Shown here: positions 55,095-64,000 of the stretch, one piece after another | How the letters are laid out: every line of letters starts with the position of its first letter | Numbering within the stretch: the first letter of the stretch is position 1 | DNA from: Chlamydia crocodili | Lineage (GTDB): Bacteria > Chlamydiota > Chlamydiia > Chlamydiales > Chlamydiaceae | Direction: 5' to 3' | NCBI RefSeq assembly: GCF_018343815.1 | Contig: NZ_CP060791.1 | Span: 204,113 to 268,112, forward strand | Length of the DNA stretch: 64,000 nt | Position numbers and translations under genes: made by a program | The notes under the pieces: model-generated | Told to the model about the DNA's origin: nothing | The model's input: the letters and a program-made list of their open reading frames with translations, nothing else | The model's database searches: none

Positions 55095-56459
55095 ATGAAC
55101 AATGATCTCAATTATTTTGAAAGTCATTATGAAAAATTGCTCAAGGAATTTTCAGATTTTCTTCATTTTCGTTCTATATCTGCAGATCCTAATTGCCTCG
55201 CCAGTTGCAAAAGTTGTGCAGATTTCCTAGTTGACAATCTTAAAGATATATTCTCAATAGAATTATGGGAAAAACCAGGTCACCCTCCTATAATCTACGC
55301 TACTTACCATAAGGCAGGTTCGACAGCTCCTACTCTACTTCTCTACAATCATTATGATGTGCAACCTGCGGATCTTGCTGATGGATGGTTAGCAGATCCC
55401 TTTACCATGAGAAGGGAAGGAGAACGGCTTATAGCTCGTGGAGCTTCCGATAATAAAGGACAGTGCTTTTATACATGGAAAGCCCTTGAACATTATTACC
55501 AATCTAGAAAAAGCTTCCCTGTCAATATTACATGGATTATTGAAGGTGAAGAAGAAAGCGATAGCCCTGCCCTAAAAAGTTTTGTTAAAGAAAAACAGGA
55601 AGCTTTGCAAGCAGACTATTTCTTAATTGTTGATGGTGGGTTCTCCTCTGCAAAATCTCCTTCTGTTAGCATTGGAGCACGTGGCTTAGTAACAATGAAA
55701 GTCACGTTAGAAGAAGGTAGCAAAGATATGCATTCGGGTATCTTCGGTGGTATAGCTTATAATGTAAACAGGGCTTTAGCAGAAATGCTTGCCAAATTAC
55801 ACCATAGTGATAATTCGATTGCCGTGGAAGGTTTCTACAATGATGTTTCTCTCCCGAAAGAAAGTGAATTCTGTGATATTCCTAAAGGAAATCTTTTAAA
55901 AGATGGAGAGAAAACTTTAGGTTTTTGTCCTACTTTATATGCTCCTGCAACAACTGCTGAAGAAGCTTTAAGTTTATACCCTACCTTAGAAATCAATGGA
56001 ATCTCTGGTGGGTATACAGGACCAGGATTTAAAACTGTCATTCCTCATAAAGCTACTGCCTATCTTTCTTGCAGGCTAGTTCCTAATCAAAATCCAGAGA
56101 AAACAGCAAAACAAGTTATTCAACATTTAAAAAATCTTGTTCCCCCTACATTAAAATTTTCTTATGAGATCTTTGAAGGGTCACCAGGATGGAGAAGTTC
56201 TCCGAATCTTCCTATTGTTGTAGCATTGCAAGAAATTTATTCTGAGCTCTACCACGAACCTTGTCTTAGATTATTTATGGAAGCAACCATCCCCATTGCC
56301 TCACTACTTGGTGAGATGTCGAAAACAGAGCCTATCATTTGTGGTACATCGTATTTAAGTGATGCTATTCATGCTGCTGAAGAAAACTTCTCCTTAGAAC
56401 AAATAAAAAATGGTTTCCTCTCTATTTGCCTTCTTCTTGATAAATTAGGAAAAGCATAA
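55095..56459 (+). CDS. M20 family dipeptidase
   Basis: A 454-residue zinc peptidase, cytoplasmic, likely finishing peptide breakdown for amino-acid supply. Metal and active-site residues are visible: H86 and D88 (YNHYDVQPAD), D119 (GASDNKGQ), E152/E153 (EGEEESDSP), a later Asp (IVDGGFSS) and H in SDAIHAAEE near the C-terminus. The lid domain lies at about 205-310. CTAGGGA precedes the ATG. Substrates are not determined. I do not recall this gene next to htrA in C. trachomatis; related annotated dipeptidases occur in Chlamydophila. Confidence 0.9.
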   Translation: MNNDLNYFESHYEKLLKEFSDFLHFRSISADPNCLASCKSCADFLVDNLKDIFSIELWEKPGHPPIIYATYHKAGSTAPTLLLYNHYDVQPADLADGWLADPFTMRREGERLIARGASDNKGQCFYTWKALEHYYQSRKSFPVNITWIIEGEEESDSPALKSFVKEKQEALQADYFLIVDGGFSSAKSPSVSIGARGLVTMKVTLEEGSKDMHSGIFGGIAYNVNRALAEMLAKLHHSDNSIAVEGFYNDVSLPKESEFCDIPKGNLLKDGEKTLGFCPTLYAPATTAEEALSLYPTLEINGISGGYTGPGFKTVIPHKATAYLSCRLVPNQNPEKTAKQVIQHLKNLVPPTLKFSYEIFEGSPGWRSSPNLPIVVALQEIYSELYHEPCLRLFMEATIPIASLLGEMSKTEPIICGTSYLSDAIHAAEENFSLEQIKNGFLSICLLLDKLGKA

Positions 56460-56462
56460 AAA

Positions 56463-56487
56463 AAAGCACTCTCTAAGAGAGTGCTTT
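56463..56487. terminator. Hairpin terminator between the M20 dipeptidase and htrA
   Basis: An 11-bp perfect stem AAAGCACTCTC/GAGAGTGCTTT with a 3-base loop, just past the dipeptidase stop and 28 bases from the convergent htrA stop. Flanking A runs on the left serve the minus strand; the T tract on the plus strand is short. Confidence 0.7.
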
Positions 56488-56514
56488 CATGGATTAAGCT
56501 TATGAACTATAGGC

Positions 56515-57981
56515 TTATTCTTCTGGTTTTAACACAATAAAGCGAATCACTTCTCCTTGCGAGACCATAAGAAGAATACTTTCGTTATTTCCATCTTTTA
56601 AAACAGAATTCAATTCTTCTACTGTAGAAACCTTTTGTCTATTTACAGCTAAAATAAGTTGTCCTGGAGTAACTCCTGAAGATCCTGCTACCGAACCAGC
56701 TTCAACAGCAACAATAAGCACACCTTTACTATCAGGAGCCATACCTAATTTCTTAGCTGTTTCTGGATTAAGATTTTGTACACGAATGCCTACACGATTT
56801 AAAGCGGAAACGCCATCATCTTGAGGAGCCTGAGAAACAATAACAGGAATTTCTATAACCTGTCCTTCACGGACCACTTTAAGTAATACACGTGTATCGG
56901 GATTCATTAAGGAAATCGCATTACGGAATGCACTGAGAGATTCTACTTCTCTACCGTTGTAAGCGATAATCACATCCTCTTGCTTTAATCCAGCTTTATG
57001 TGCTGGGGATCCCTTAACAACATCTGTAACTAAAGCTCCATAAACTTTATCTAGTTTATAACAGGCTGCTAGCTCAGCATCTATAGGTTGTAGAGTAACT
57101 CCTAAAAATCCACGAATTACTTGACCATCGCTGATTAACTGATCAATAATTCTCTTAGCCATCAAACTAGGAATAGCAAAACCAATACCAATATAGCCCC
57201 CGCTACCACTTACAATTGCAGTGTTAACACCTATAACTTTTCCATCGATGTTAAGAAGAGGTCCTCCAGAGTTTCCTGGATTGATAGCAGCATCCGTTTG
57301 TATAAAGTCCTCAAAATCTGCAATATGCAGCTGATTTCTACCTTTTGCACTAATTACTCCTACGGTTACCGTAGCTTGTAGACCAAAAGGATTGCCAATA
57401 GCTATAGCCCAATCTCCTACTTTTAAATTATCAGAATTCCCAAAAGTAAGATGAGGGAGCTTATCAGCGTTAATTTTAATAACGGCTAAATCTGTTTTAG
57501 GGTCTAAGCCTATAACCTTAGCAGGATATTTTTGACCGTCATGCAAGGTAACATGAATTTTACCTGCATCTTCAACAACGTGATTATTGGTAACCACGTA
57601 ACCATCTGAAGAAACTATAAATCCTGTACCACGAACAGCCTCTTTGGACATGGGACGTTCTTTCTGCGTAGGCAGACCGAAAAAACGATTAAAAAACTCG
57701 TCATTAAAATAATCAAAAGGATTGTCATAAGGTCCACGACGTCCTGGTGCAGGATTTACAGGACGATTACATTTAGGAAAACTCTCAATATAAACAACAC
57801 CCGGAGTTGCCTGCTCGGCAACCTTAGAAAATCCTCCGGAAATCTCCTTTAGAAGAACCTCTTGAGGCACTTCTGCTATCCGCGTATCTTTTTTCACAGC
57901 AGCGAATCCTGAAAGAGAAAGCGTCGGAATACTTAAAAACATTGCTGTGGCTAATAGTAAATATATTGGCTTCTTCGTCAT
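56515..57981 (-). CDS. htrA: Periplasmic serine protease/chaperone HtrA (DegP)
   Basis: Periplasmic quality-control protease, also reported from the inclusion lumen and host side in Chlamydia. I start at the ATG at 57981 (AGGGA 7 bases upstream), which places the signal peptide at 1-28 (IYLLLATAMFLSIPTLSLSGFA); the frame extends 17 codons further upstream. The catalytic triad is H134 (NNHVVED), D164 (KTDLAVI) and S238 (NPGNSGGP). Two PDZ domains follow (about 270-370 and 385-485). 488 residues. Corresponds to CT823. Confidence 0.97.
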   Translation of the reverse strand: MTKKPIYLLLATAMFLSIPTLSLSGFAAVKKDTRIAEVPQEVLLKEISGGFSKVAEQATPGVVYIESFPKCNRPVNPAPGRRGPYDNPFDYFNDEFFNRFFGLPTQKERPMSKEAVRGTGFIVSSDGYVVTNNHVVEDAGKIHVTLHDGQKYPAKVIGLDPKTDLAVIKINADKLPHLTFGNSDNLKVGDWAIAIGNPFGLQATVTVGVISAKGRNQLHIADFEDFIQTDAAINPGNSGGPLLNIDGKVIGVNTAIVSGSGGYIGIGFAIPSLMAKRIIDQLISDGQVIRGFLGVTLQPIDAELAACYKLDKVYGALVTDVVKGSPAHKAGLKQEDVIIAYNGREVESLSAFRNAISLMNPDTRVLLKVVREGQVIEIPVIVSQAPQDDGVSALNRVGIRVQNLNPETAKKLGMAPDSKGVLIVAVEAGSVAGSSGVTPGQLILAVNRQKVSTVEELNSVLKDGNNESILLMVSQGEVIRFIVLKPEE

Positions 57982-58326
57982 ACCTTTTTCCCTATAGGTA
58001 GGCTCTAGATTCTTTCTAGATTTCGTGCTCATGTTTTTGAAAGACTGTAAATCCTAATACTTTTTAAATGCGTACTTTATAAAGTATAGCAAGTCACATG
58101 CCTTTTCGAATATAATCACGAAAAGCGAATTATATTGTAGCAAGATATTACTACAAAGAATTTTTATCTTAAGAAGTTTCAGGATGTGAATTTATATCTT
58201 CTTAAAAAGAATCTGGAAAAAAGAAGAAATAGTGAGCTATTTTCCTAAATTTATAAACTCCTATGATTATAAAAAATATACTGTAATTACATATGTAAGC
58301 AATTATAGATAAATAGCTTACAAACA

Positions 58327-59202
58327 CTACAGCGAACGAAATACAGCTTCTACAGTTTCTCCGATGAGGGCTGGAGATTCAACCACAGAGACTCCCGCTC
58401 TTCTTAAAGCTTCTTTCTTACTTTTTGCATCTCCAGAATTTCCTGAGATGATAGCTCCGGCATGTCCCATGCGTTTCCCTTTAGGAGCAGTTTCCCCTGC
58501 AATAAAGGCTACAACGGGTTTCGTGCAGTAGGTTTGGATCCATTCTGCAGCTTCTTCCTCAGCGCTACCTCCGATTTCTCCAATCATCAAGATAAGCTCT
58601 GTTTGAGAATCATTTTGAAATTCTTCAAGGACATCAATAAATGAAGTTCCATTTAGAGGATCTCCCCCTATGCCAATGCATACACTTTGTCCTATGCTCC
58701 GTTGTGTAAGCTGCCAAACAGCTTCATACGTTAAAGTACCTGATCTAGAAACCACACCTACATTTCCAGGAAGATGGATATATCCTGGCATAATACCAAT
58801 TTTACATGCTCCAGGTTTAATAATTCCTGGACAATTAGGACCTATAAGTCGAGAAGCACTATATTGCATAACATGGCTTACTTCGAGCATATCTTTTACT
58901 GGAATACCTTCCGTAATGCAGACAATTAGATCAATCCCCGCATCCTCAGCCTCTAGAATAGCTTCTGCAGCATAAGCAGGAGGAACAAAAATCATTGTTA
59001 CCTGGCAATTAGTAGCTTGTTTTGCTTCTAATACAGAATCATAAACAGGAAGATTTAAATGCTCAGTTCCTCCCTTTCCTGGAGTCACTCCAGCAACGAA
59101 ATTAGATCCATAAGCTAAACATTGCTCAGTATGAAATGAACCTGCTTTACCTGTAATTCCTTGAGTGATTATCGGTATTTGTTTACTTAATGAGCAAAAC
59201 AT
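58327..59202 (-). CDS. sucD: Succinyl-CoA synthetase alpha subunit
   Basis: The alpha subunit binds CoA and carries the phospho-His. The 291-residue protein shows the CoA-binding start [20 protein letters not shown], the ligase signature [19 protein letters not shown] (near 122-140) and the active-site GHAGAIISG near 247, whose His is phosphorylated. It follows sucC by 8 bases. With mdh and fumC it forms part of the chlamydial partial TCA cycle. Confidence 0.97.
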   Translation of the reverse strand: MFCSLSKQIPIITQGITGKAGSFHTEQCLAYGSNFVAGVTPGKGGTEHLNLPVYDSVLEAKQATNCQVTMIFVPPAYAAEAILEAEDAGIDLIVCITEGIPVKDMLEVSHVMQYSASRLIGPNCPGIIKPGACKIGIMPGYIHLPGNVGVVSRSGTLTYEAVWQLTQRSIGQSVCIGIGGDPLNGTSFIDVLEEFQNDSQTELILMIGEIGGSAEEEAAEWIQTYCTKPVVAFIAGETAPKGKRMGHAGAIISGNSGDAKSKKEALRRAGVSVVESPALIGETVEAVFRSL

Positions 59203-59210
59203 AGAGCTCC

Positions 59211-60377
59211 TTAAACTTGTTTACTTAATGCTACAGCAAGCTGTGCACCTTCATTTAAGGAATCTGTGAATTGGCAGGGGATTCCTGAACGTTGTACAAT
59301 ATCTTTTCCTAATTCTACATTTGTTCCTTCTAAACGCACTACTGTAGGAATGATGTTTTCTCTGGTTTGCATAACAGCAATCAGTCCTGAGGCAACCGCA
59401 GAACAATCCATAATTCCACCAAAGATATTGATAAAAAGAACTTCTACATTTTCATCTGAGAGCACTAAAGAAACAGCTTCTTGGATTTGCTGCTCTGTAG
59501 CACTTCCTCCTACATCAAGAAAATTCGCTGCAGATCCACCATGAATTTTAAGAATATCTAACGTGCTCATAGCTAATCCTGCACCGTTTACTAAACAGCC
59601 GATATTGCCCTCTAGAGCAATGTAGGAAAGTCCTATCTGTTTAGCAAGTACATCGCGGACATTTTCTTGAGAAGGATCGTATAATACTTCAAGTTTCGGA
59701 TGACGATATAGAGCATTGTCATCAATAGTTACTTTAGCATCTAAAACGAGAAGATCTCCTTCTTGAGTAAGTACTAAAGGATTGATTTCAAGAAGAAAAG
59801 CATCATTATCATAGAAACATTGCACAAGCTTTTTAATTAGCTGTACACCTTGTTTCCCTATATCCCCCTCCCAATTCATAAATTTAATAATCTGTCGAAG
59901 TTGATAATTGTATATACGAGCAAAAGGCGTTAGAGGTACCGTAAGCAGCTGATCAGGATATTTCTGGGCAACTTCTTCGATATCAACACCGCCTGCTTTT
60001 GATAACATAATCGCTGGACAACGGTTTTTCCTATCCATAATCACTGCGAGGTAATACTCAGTAGCAATATTTACCAAAGGGGTAATAAGAACTTTCTCTA
60101 CGGGAAGGGCTTCTCCAGAAGTTTGGTTGCTTACGAAACGCATATGTAATAACTTCTCAATAGCTGCCAAAATATCAGAAGAAGATTTAGCAACGATTAC
60201 ACCACCATTTTTCCCTCGACCTCCCGCATGTACTTGTACTTTAACAACGCCTGCGCTTATACCCAACTCCTTAAGTATCTGTTGCCCTTCTTCAAGAGAA
60301 GAGGCTACACGATAAGGAGGAATAGCAATATCGTAAGAAATTAAAAGATCCTTAGCTTGGTATTCATGAAGGTGCAT
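59211..60377 (-). CDS. sucC: Succinyl-CoA synthetase beta subunit
   Basis: The beta subunit binds nucleotide and succinate. The 388-residue protein has an ATP-grasp domain ([12 protein letters not shown] start, [14 protein letters not shown] near 46, LLEINPLV near 200) and the C-terminal [12 protein letters not shown] and [17 protein letters not shown] segments typical of SucC. The gene precedes sucD in a two-gene operon. It is divergent from ftsY, with 70 bases between the starts. Confidence 0.97.
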   Translation of the reverse strand: MHLHEYQAKDLLISYDIAIPPYRVASSLEEGQQILKELGISAGVVKVQVHAGGRGKNGGVIVAKSSSDILAAIEKLLHMRFVSNQTSGEALPVEKVLITPLVNIATEYYLAVIMDRKNRCPAIMLSKAGGVDIEEVAQKYPDQLLTVPLTPFARIYNYQLRQIIKFMNWEGDIGKQGVQLIKKLVQCFYDNDAFLLEINPLVLTQEGDLLVLDAKVTIDDNALYRHPKLEVLYDPSQENVRDVLAKQIGLSYIALEGNIGCLVNGAGLAMSTLDILKIHGGSAANFLDVGGSATEQQIQEAVSLVLSDENVEVLFINIFGGIMDCSAVASGLIAVMQTRENIIPTVVRLEGTNVELGKDIVQRSGIPCQFTDSLNEGAQLAVALSKQV

Positions 60378-60447
60378 AAATAACCCTTTGAATTTTCCTC
60401 CTTATCTTGTATCATTTCTTTTACTTCAACTAACTTTGCTCTAATCT

Positions 60448-61308
60448 GTGTTCAAGTTCTTTAGTAGCAAGATTCAGTCTTTATTTAAAAAATCCCTCTC
60501 TACAGATCTTCTAGAATTTACAGAAAGTTTATTTTATGAAGCAGATTTTGGTTCAGATCTAACTGAAGAGCTGTGTTCTCGATTACGTAAGTGCCGCAAG
60601 CCCGATGAATCTACCGTTAAAGATCTTGTCTGCGCGTTACTTCGTGAAACAGTAGCCAATCTTCCTCGTATAGAGCCCTCTAACATACAAGAACCCTTTG
60701 TATCCTTAATGTTAGGAACAAATGGATCTGGGAAAACCACAACAGTGGCTAAGCTAGCACACCATTATCAATCTCGATCAGAAAAAGTCATGATTGTCGC
60801 TACCGACACTTTTCGTAGTGCGGGCATGGATCAGATGCGTTGTTGGGCTGAAAAATTAGGTTGTGGATTTGTATCTGGAAAACCTGGTGGCGATCCTGCC
60901 GCTATTGCTTACGATGGCATTGCTTCTGCTATATCCCGAGATTACGATCGTGTACTTATAGACACTTCAGGTCGTTTACATACTCATACCAATTTATTGA
61001 ATGAGCTATCAAAAATTGTTTCCGTTTGCGATAAAGTGCATCCAGGATCTCCCCACGAAAGGCTCATGACTATAGATGCAACTTTAGGGGGAAACATTAT
61101 TGAGCAAGTTCGTGTTTTCCACGATACTATTCCTCTATCTGGACTAATCCTTACTAAAGTTGATGGTTCTGCTAAGGGTGGAACTTTGTTTCGCGTAGCG
61201 AAACAATTGAAGATCCCTACAAAATTCGTCGGTTACGGCGAACTTATTGGGGATCTTGAAGAATTTCATATAGATAGGTTCTTGGAAAAACTTTTCCCTT
61301 CTTCTTAA
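60448..61308 (+). CDS. ftsY: Signal recognition particle receptor FtsY
   Basis: SRP-receptor GTPase for co-translational membrane targeting. The 286-residue protein has a short N domain (1-75) without the long acidic A domain of E. coli FtsY. GTPase elements are LGTNGSGKTTTVAKLAHH (G1, near 88), DTFRSAGMDQM (near 122), IDTSGRLHTH (G3, with Ser where DTAGR is usual) and TKVDGSAKGG (G4/G5). The start is GTG at 60448 with no clear Shine-Dalgarno, so the true start is uncertain. Confidence 0.93.
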   Translation: MFKFFSSKIQSLFKKSLSTDLLEFTESLFYEADFGSDLTEELCSRLRKCRKPDESTVKDLVCALLRETVANLPRIEPSNIQEPFVSLMLGTNGSGKTTTVAKLAHHYQSRSEKVMIVATDTFRSAGMDQMRCWAEKLGCGFVSGKPGGDPAAIAYDGIASAISRDYDRVLIDTSGRLHTHTNLLNELSKIVSVCDKVHPGSPHERLMTIDATLGGNIIEQVRVFHDTIPLSGLILTKVDGSAKGGTLFRVAKQLKIPTKFVGYGELIGDLEEFHIDRFLEKLFPSS

Positions 61309-61318
61309 ACTTATATTT

Positions 61319-62035
61319 TTAGTTTCTTTTTCCTGAGGAAGAGAAAATCTGTAGAAGATACCAAAATATCATAATGACGTTGCAATACATCTTTAATGCC
61401 ATGATTAAAGATAGCTTGTAGCTTAAATCGCCATCGTTACCTACATTCTGAGCTACCTTACGGATTGCTTGAGCATCCACAACAGTCAATCCTACAAAAA
61501 TTGCTAATCCTAGATAGCAAATCAATAAGTAGAAAATGGGCATGTAAACAAATATAGATACCAATGCGAATATGACCGATACTACCATTAAACCAATCAG
61601 AGCAAACATCAATATGCTACTCATCTGTGTAAGATCGCTTTTGGTAAAAGCTCCATAAGCAGCCGACAAACCAAAAATCAATCCTGCAGATCCGAAGGCA
61701 GCCCAAACGATTCCTCCGCCATACTGAGCAGCATAAACAGGAACTAGTGTTCCAAAGAACAACCCCTCTAAAGCAGAATAGGCTAAAAACAATCCCATAA
61801 CTGCAGGAACAGAAAGCTTATGAATCTTAGCATTGATGTAAAAAGATACTCCTAAAGTAGCAATACACCAAATCCACCAGAATGCAAATAAACTTTTATA
61901 CATCCCAGAAAAGTATAATCCTAATGATACAAAAGTCGTTACAGCAAGACCTGCAGTCATCCAGCCATAAACTCTAGATGTAAATGTTCCCGGTAAACGA
62001 GATTCTTGTGCGTAATCACGATCGTATAGTCCCAT
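61319..62035 (-). CDS. yccA: YccA/BI-1 family membrane protein
   Basis: A 238-residue protein with seven membrane segments of the Bax-inhibitor-1 family: [21 protein letters not shown] near the start, [14 protein letters not shown] in the middle, and [14 protein letters not shown] near 185 with the paired Asp region. Start chosen at the ATG at 62035, 4 bases after AGGAGG, rather than six codons upstream. E. coli YccA modulates FtsH; ftsH is in this window but distant. Corresponds to CT819. Confidence 0.92.
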   Translation of the reverse strand: MGLYDRDYAQESRLPGTFTSRVYGWMTAGLAVTTFVSLGLYFSGMYKSLFAFWWIWCIATLGVSFYINAKIHKLSVPAVMGLFLAYSALEGLFFGTLVPVYAAQYGGGIVWAAFGSAGLIFGLSAAYGAFTKSDLTQMSSILMFALIGLMVVSVIFALVSIFVYMPIFYLLICYLGLAIFVGLTVVDAQAIRKVAQNVGNDGDLSYKLSLIMALKMYCNVIMIFWYLLQIFSSSGKRN

Positions 62036-62089
62036 GTAACCTCCTATACTCACATATAATTAAAATTAATAAACGTGCTCTTGTTTTAT

Positions 62090-63277
62090 TTAAAACTTAT
62101 AATAAAGGCTAGCTAAATTAATTACTATTACCAAGAGCATTAATAATAAAACAAATTTCCCACCAGGGATTAAATGTTTTTCTTGATAATGTTTTTTACC
62201 ATAACGACCTTGCCAGACCATTAATACGGGGAAAACTCCAATAATTAAAGCAGCACCTATGCCTCCAGCATAATTAAGACATTTAAGGACAATCTCAGGA
62301 TAGCACATTGACCAAGCTAGAGGGACAATAAAAGTTAAAAAGAAAATAGAAAAACTGTGTTTCTTTTTGTTCCACTGAAAAGCATCAACTAGGAAGTCCA
62401 TAACACCTAAAGCCACGCCTAAAAATGAAGAAACTAAAGCAAAAAAACCAAAAAATTCTCCAGCAATATAAAACATTGAACATTGCAATGAATTTTTCAT
62501 AGCCTCTACTGCCGTATAGCCATTTTCTTGAGCTTTCATAAGAAAGTCTAAAGGAATTACTCCTAGAACAAGGGCTTCCCAAATTACGTATAAAATTAAC
62601 GGAATTAAACTACCTATAACGATAGCTTTTTTAACATCTTTAACTTTCTTATCCATGTAGTAATAAAGTGAGGGAACCACACTTTGAAAACCAAAGGAAA
62701 GAAACAGAATGGATAAACCATCCATAGAACGCATCCACGAAGCACGCAAAAGTAGTTCGGGTTGTAAAGCTAAAACTCCTAAGATACAAAATACCGCAAA
62801 AGCAATAGCTAATCCGAAAACAAAAAAGCGATTACAATAATCTACGACTTTTGTCCCCATCATTAATGTAGGGCAAATCAAAACTGCGAATGCCAAAGGG
62901 GCTGCGTGACGTATCCAAGGGATATCCAATCCCTGACAACCAAAAATACGAAATAGGATATTTCCTCCCTCACAAAAATAAGCAATAAGTAGAGAGTAAA
63001 ATAGAAATAGATAAAGGAGCCACATGAAGATCTTACCCATATCCCCTAAGGTATATTGGGCCATTGATAACATGTTAACTTGTTGCTTATCCTTAAACCA
63101 AGTCATAACTTCGAGAAGGCAAAGTCCAGATCCCATAGAAAAAAGCCAGGATAATACATAAAGGAGAGTCGTGGGAAGAAAACCTGCATACGCTGTTAAC
63201 ACAGGAACTGCTAGCACACCAGCACCTATAGCTGTCCCCGCAATAATGAGGGAACCCCCTAAAACCTTGCTAGACAT
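62090..63277 (-). CDS. tyrP: Tyrosine/tryptophan permease, TyrP family
   Basis: Aromatic amino-acid:proton symporter of the HAAAP family, for uptake from the host. The 395-residue protein has 11 membrane helices; the start GGSLIIAGTAIGAGVLAVPV is the family signature and SFGFQSVVPSLYYYM is typical. C. trachomatis has two adjacent copies (CT817, CT818); here only one lies between the BI-1 gene and glmS. Copy number of tyrP varies in C. pneumoniae strains. Confidence 0.94.
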   Translation of the reverse strand: MSSKVLGGSLIIAGTAIGAGVLAVPVLTAYAGFLPTTLLYVLSWLFSMGSGLCLLEVMTWFKDKQQVNMLSMAQYTLGDMGKIFMWLLYLFLFYSLLIAYFCEGGNILFRIFGCQGLDIPWIRHAAPLAFAVLICPTLMMGTKVVDYCNRFFVFGLAIAFAVFCILGVLALQPELLLRASWMRSMDGLSILFLSFGFQSVVPSLYYYMDKKVKDVKKAIVIGSLIPLILYVIWEALVLGVIPLDFLMKAQENGYTAVEAMKNSLQCSMFYIAGEFFGFFALVSSFLGVALGVMDFLVDAFQWNKKKHSFSIFFLTFIVPLAWSMCYPEIVLKCLNYAGGIGAALIIGVFPVLMVWQGRYGKKHYQEKHLIPGGKFVLLLMLLVIVINLASLYYKF

Positions 63278-63350
63278 AAAAAACCTTTCGAATTTTGTCT
63301 TATATTTTAGAATTAAAGATAATTAAAAATAAAAACACTAAGCTTTTACT

Positions 63351-64000
63351 TTATTCAACAGTTACAGACTTTGCCAGATTCCTAGGACGATCTATTTCAT
63401 TGCCTTTCTGTAAAGCCATGGTATAGGCCATAATCTGTCCCACTATTGTATAAAGGATAGGAGATACTAAGGGATGACTATTAGGAACATATATCTGGGA
63501 ATCTGAAACAGCAGCAACATCTTCTTGTGATTCTGAAGCTATGGCAATCACATGGGCTTGCCGAGCTTTTACCTCCATAATACAACCCACCATCTTTTCA
63601 TAGACCAAGGGGTCGCCACAAAAAGTAATCACCGGAGATCCTTTACTAATTAAAGCAATAGGTCCGTGTTTCATTTCTCCAGCAGGATAACAGTTAGCTT
63701 CAACATATGCAATTTCTTTCAATTTCAAAGCAGCTTCCATACAAATAGGATACATCAAGCGACGTCCTAAAAATATGAATCTATCTTCATTGCAATAATC
63801 ATTCGCCCATGAATGCAGACCTTCGTTCGCTAATAATCGATTACACAATTCTGGAAGCTCAAGCAAACCTTTTCCACAGACACGATGTTCTTCTAAACTT
63901 AGTGTCTGTTTTGAAGTAGCTAACTTTAATCCTAATAAAATCAGCAAAAGTAATTGTGCAGTAAAAGCTTTTGTAGAAGCGACACCAATTTCAATACCCG
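63351..64000 (-). CDS. glmS: Glucosamine-fructose-6-phosphate aminotransferase, C-terminal part (partial)
   Basis: The frame is open to the window edge, giving the last 216 residues of GlmS, which makes glucosamine-6-phosphate for LOS and peptidoglycan. The SIS isomerase domain is clear: EIGVASTKAFTAQL near the edge, FIFLGRRLMYPICMEAALKL, EANCYPAGEMKHGPIALI, and the invariant tail RPRNLAKSVTVE. The glutaminase domain lies outside the window. Corresponds to CT816. Confidence 0.97.
   Translation of the reverse strand, partial: GIEIGVASTKAFTAQLLLLILLGLKLATSKQTLSLEEHRVCGKGLLELPELCNRLLANEGLHSWANDYCNEDRFIFLGRRLMYPICMEAALKLKEIAYVEANCYPAGEMKHGPIALISKGSPVITFCGDPLVYEKMVGCIMEVKARQAHVIAIASESQEDVAAVSDSQIYVPNSHPLVSPILYTIVGQIMAYTMALQKGNEIDRPRNLAKSVTVE

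Noticed and set aside
56463..56487. The hairpin contains AGCACTC and GAGTGCT, like the CIRCE operator of HrcA.
   Set aside because: The spacer is 7 rather than 9 bases, pairing continues into the spacer, and it sits between two convergent stop codons where no promoter is expected. A terminator is simpler.
58294..58322. An inverted repeat TGTAAGC...GCTTACA downstream of sucD, considered as a terminator.
   Set aside because: The loop is 15 bases, the stem only 7, and no T run follows on the sucD strand.

Overview
The window is chromosomal DNA of a Chlamydia, most likely of the psittaci/abortus/caviae/felis (Chlamydophila) branch. Evidence for the genus is the chlamydia-specific gene set: ltuA, the secreted protease CPAF, a second type III translocator operon (chaperone, CopB2, CopD2), a coiled-coil Inc-like protein, a class Ic ribonucleotide reductase with Phe at the radical site, a 913-residue FtsH and TyrP. 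Gene order follows the C. trachomatis block CT375-CT378, then CT864 down to CT816. Extra genes (a methyltransferase beside ispH, an adenylate-kinase-like gene, an M20 dipeptidase) point away from C. trachomatis. The DNA is AT-rich and densely coded. I found no insertion sequence, prophage, CRISPR array or rRNA. The species call is from memory of gene order, not from a search.

Layout. 1-5.5 kb: end of an oxidoreductase gene, a membrane protein, mdh, ltuA, pgi, a Xer recombinase and a small Tyr-rich exported protein. 5.6-10.9 kb: tRNA-Leu and the four-gene late translocator operon. 10.9-19.1 kb: methyltransferase, ispH, CPAF, NhaD-type antiporter, SulP carrier, fumC. 19.2-23.8 kb: fused permease/binding protein of a probable thiamine-precursor importer, divergent adenylate kinase, two MarC-type proteins, map. 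23.8-28.6 kb: Inc-like coiled-coil protein, three tandem paralogous Gln/Asn-rich probable effectors, a rhomboid-like protein without catalytic residues, tadA. 28.8-37.5 kb: rpsO-pnp, ftsH, tilS, lptF-lptG. 37.5-49.6 kb: a large unknown protein, tRNA-Ser, infC-rpmI-rplT-pheS, nusB, murB, tRNA-Val, mnmM, trmB, nrdAB. 49.9-64 kb: pssA, rmuC, M16 protease, M20 dipeptidase, htrA, sucCD, ftsY, a BI-1 family protein, tyrP, glmS (partial).

The genes fall into host interaction and late development (ltuA, CopB2/CopD2, CPAF, Inc and effector cluster), central metabolism (mdh, fumC, sucCD, pgi), nucleotide supply (nrdAB with a probable NrdR operator), translation and tRNA modification, and proteolysis (FtsH, HtrA, M16, M20, CPAF). 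Convergent genes repeatedly share their 3' ends, from 4 to 92 bases, so many transcripts must be antisense to their neighbours at the tail.

The best candidates for a second look are the pseudo-rhomboid, the triplicated effector cluster, the SPMALF motif shared by both ends of the translocator operon, the kinase with an altered P-loop, the paired NrdR-like boxes, and the inverted repeats between the M16 and M20 peptidase genes.
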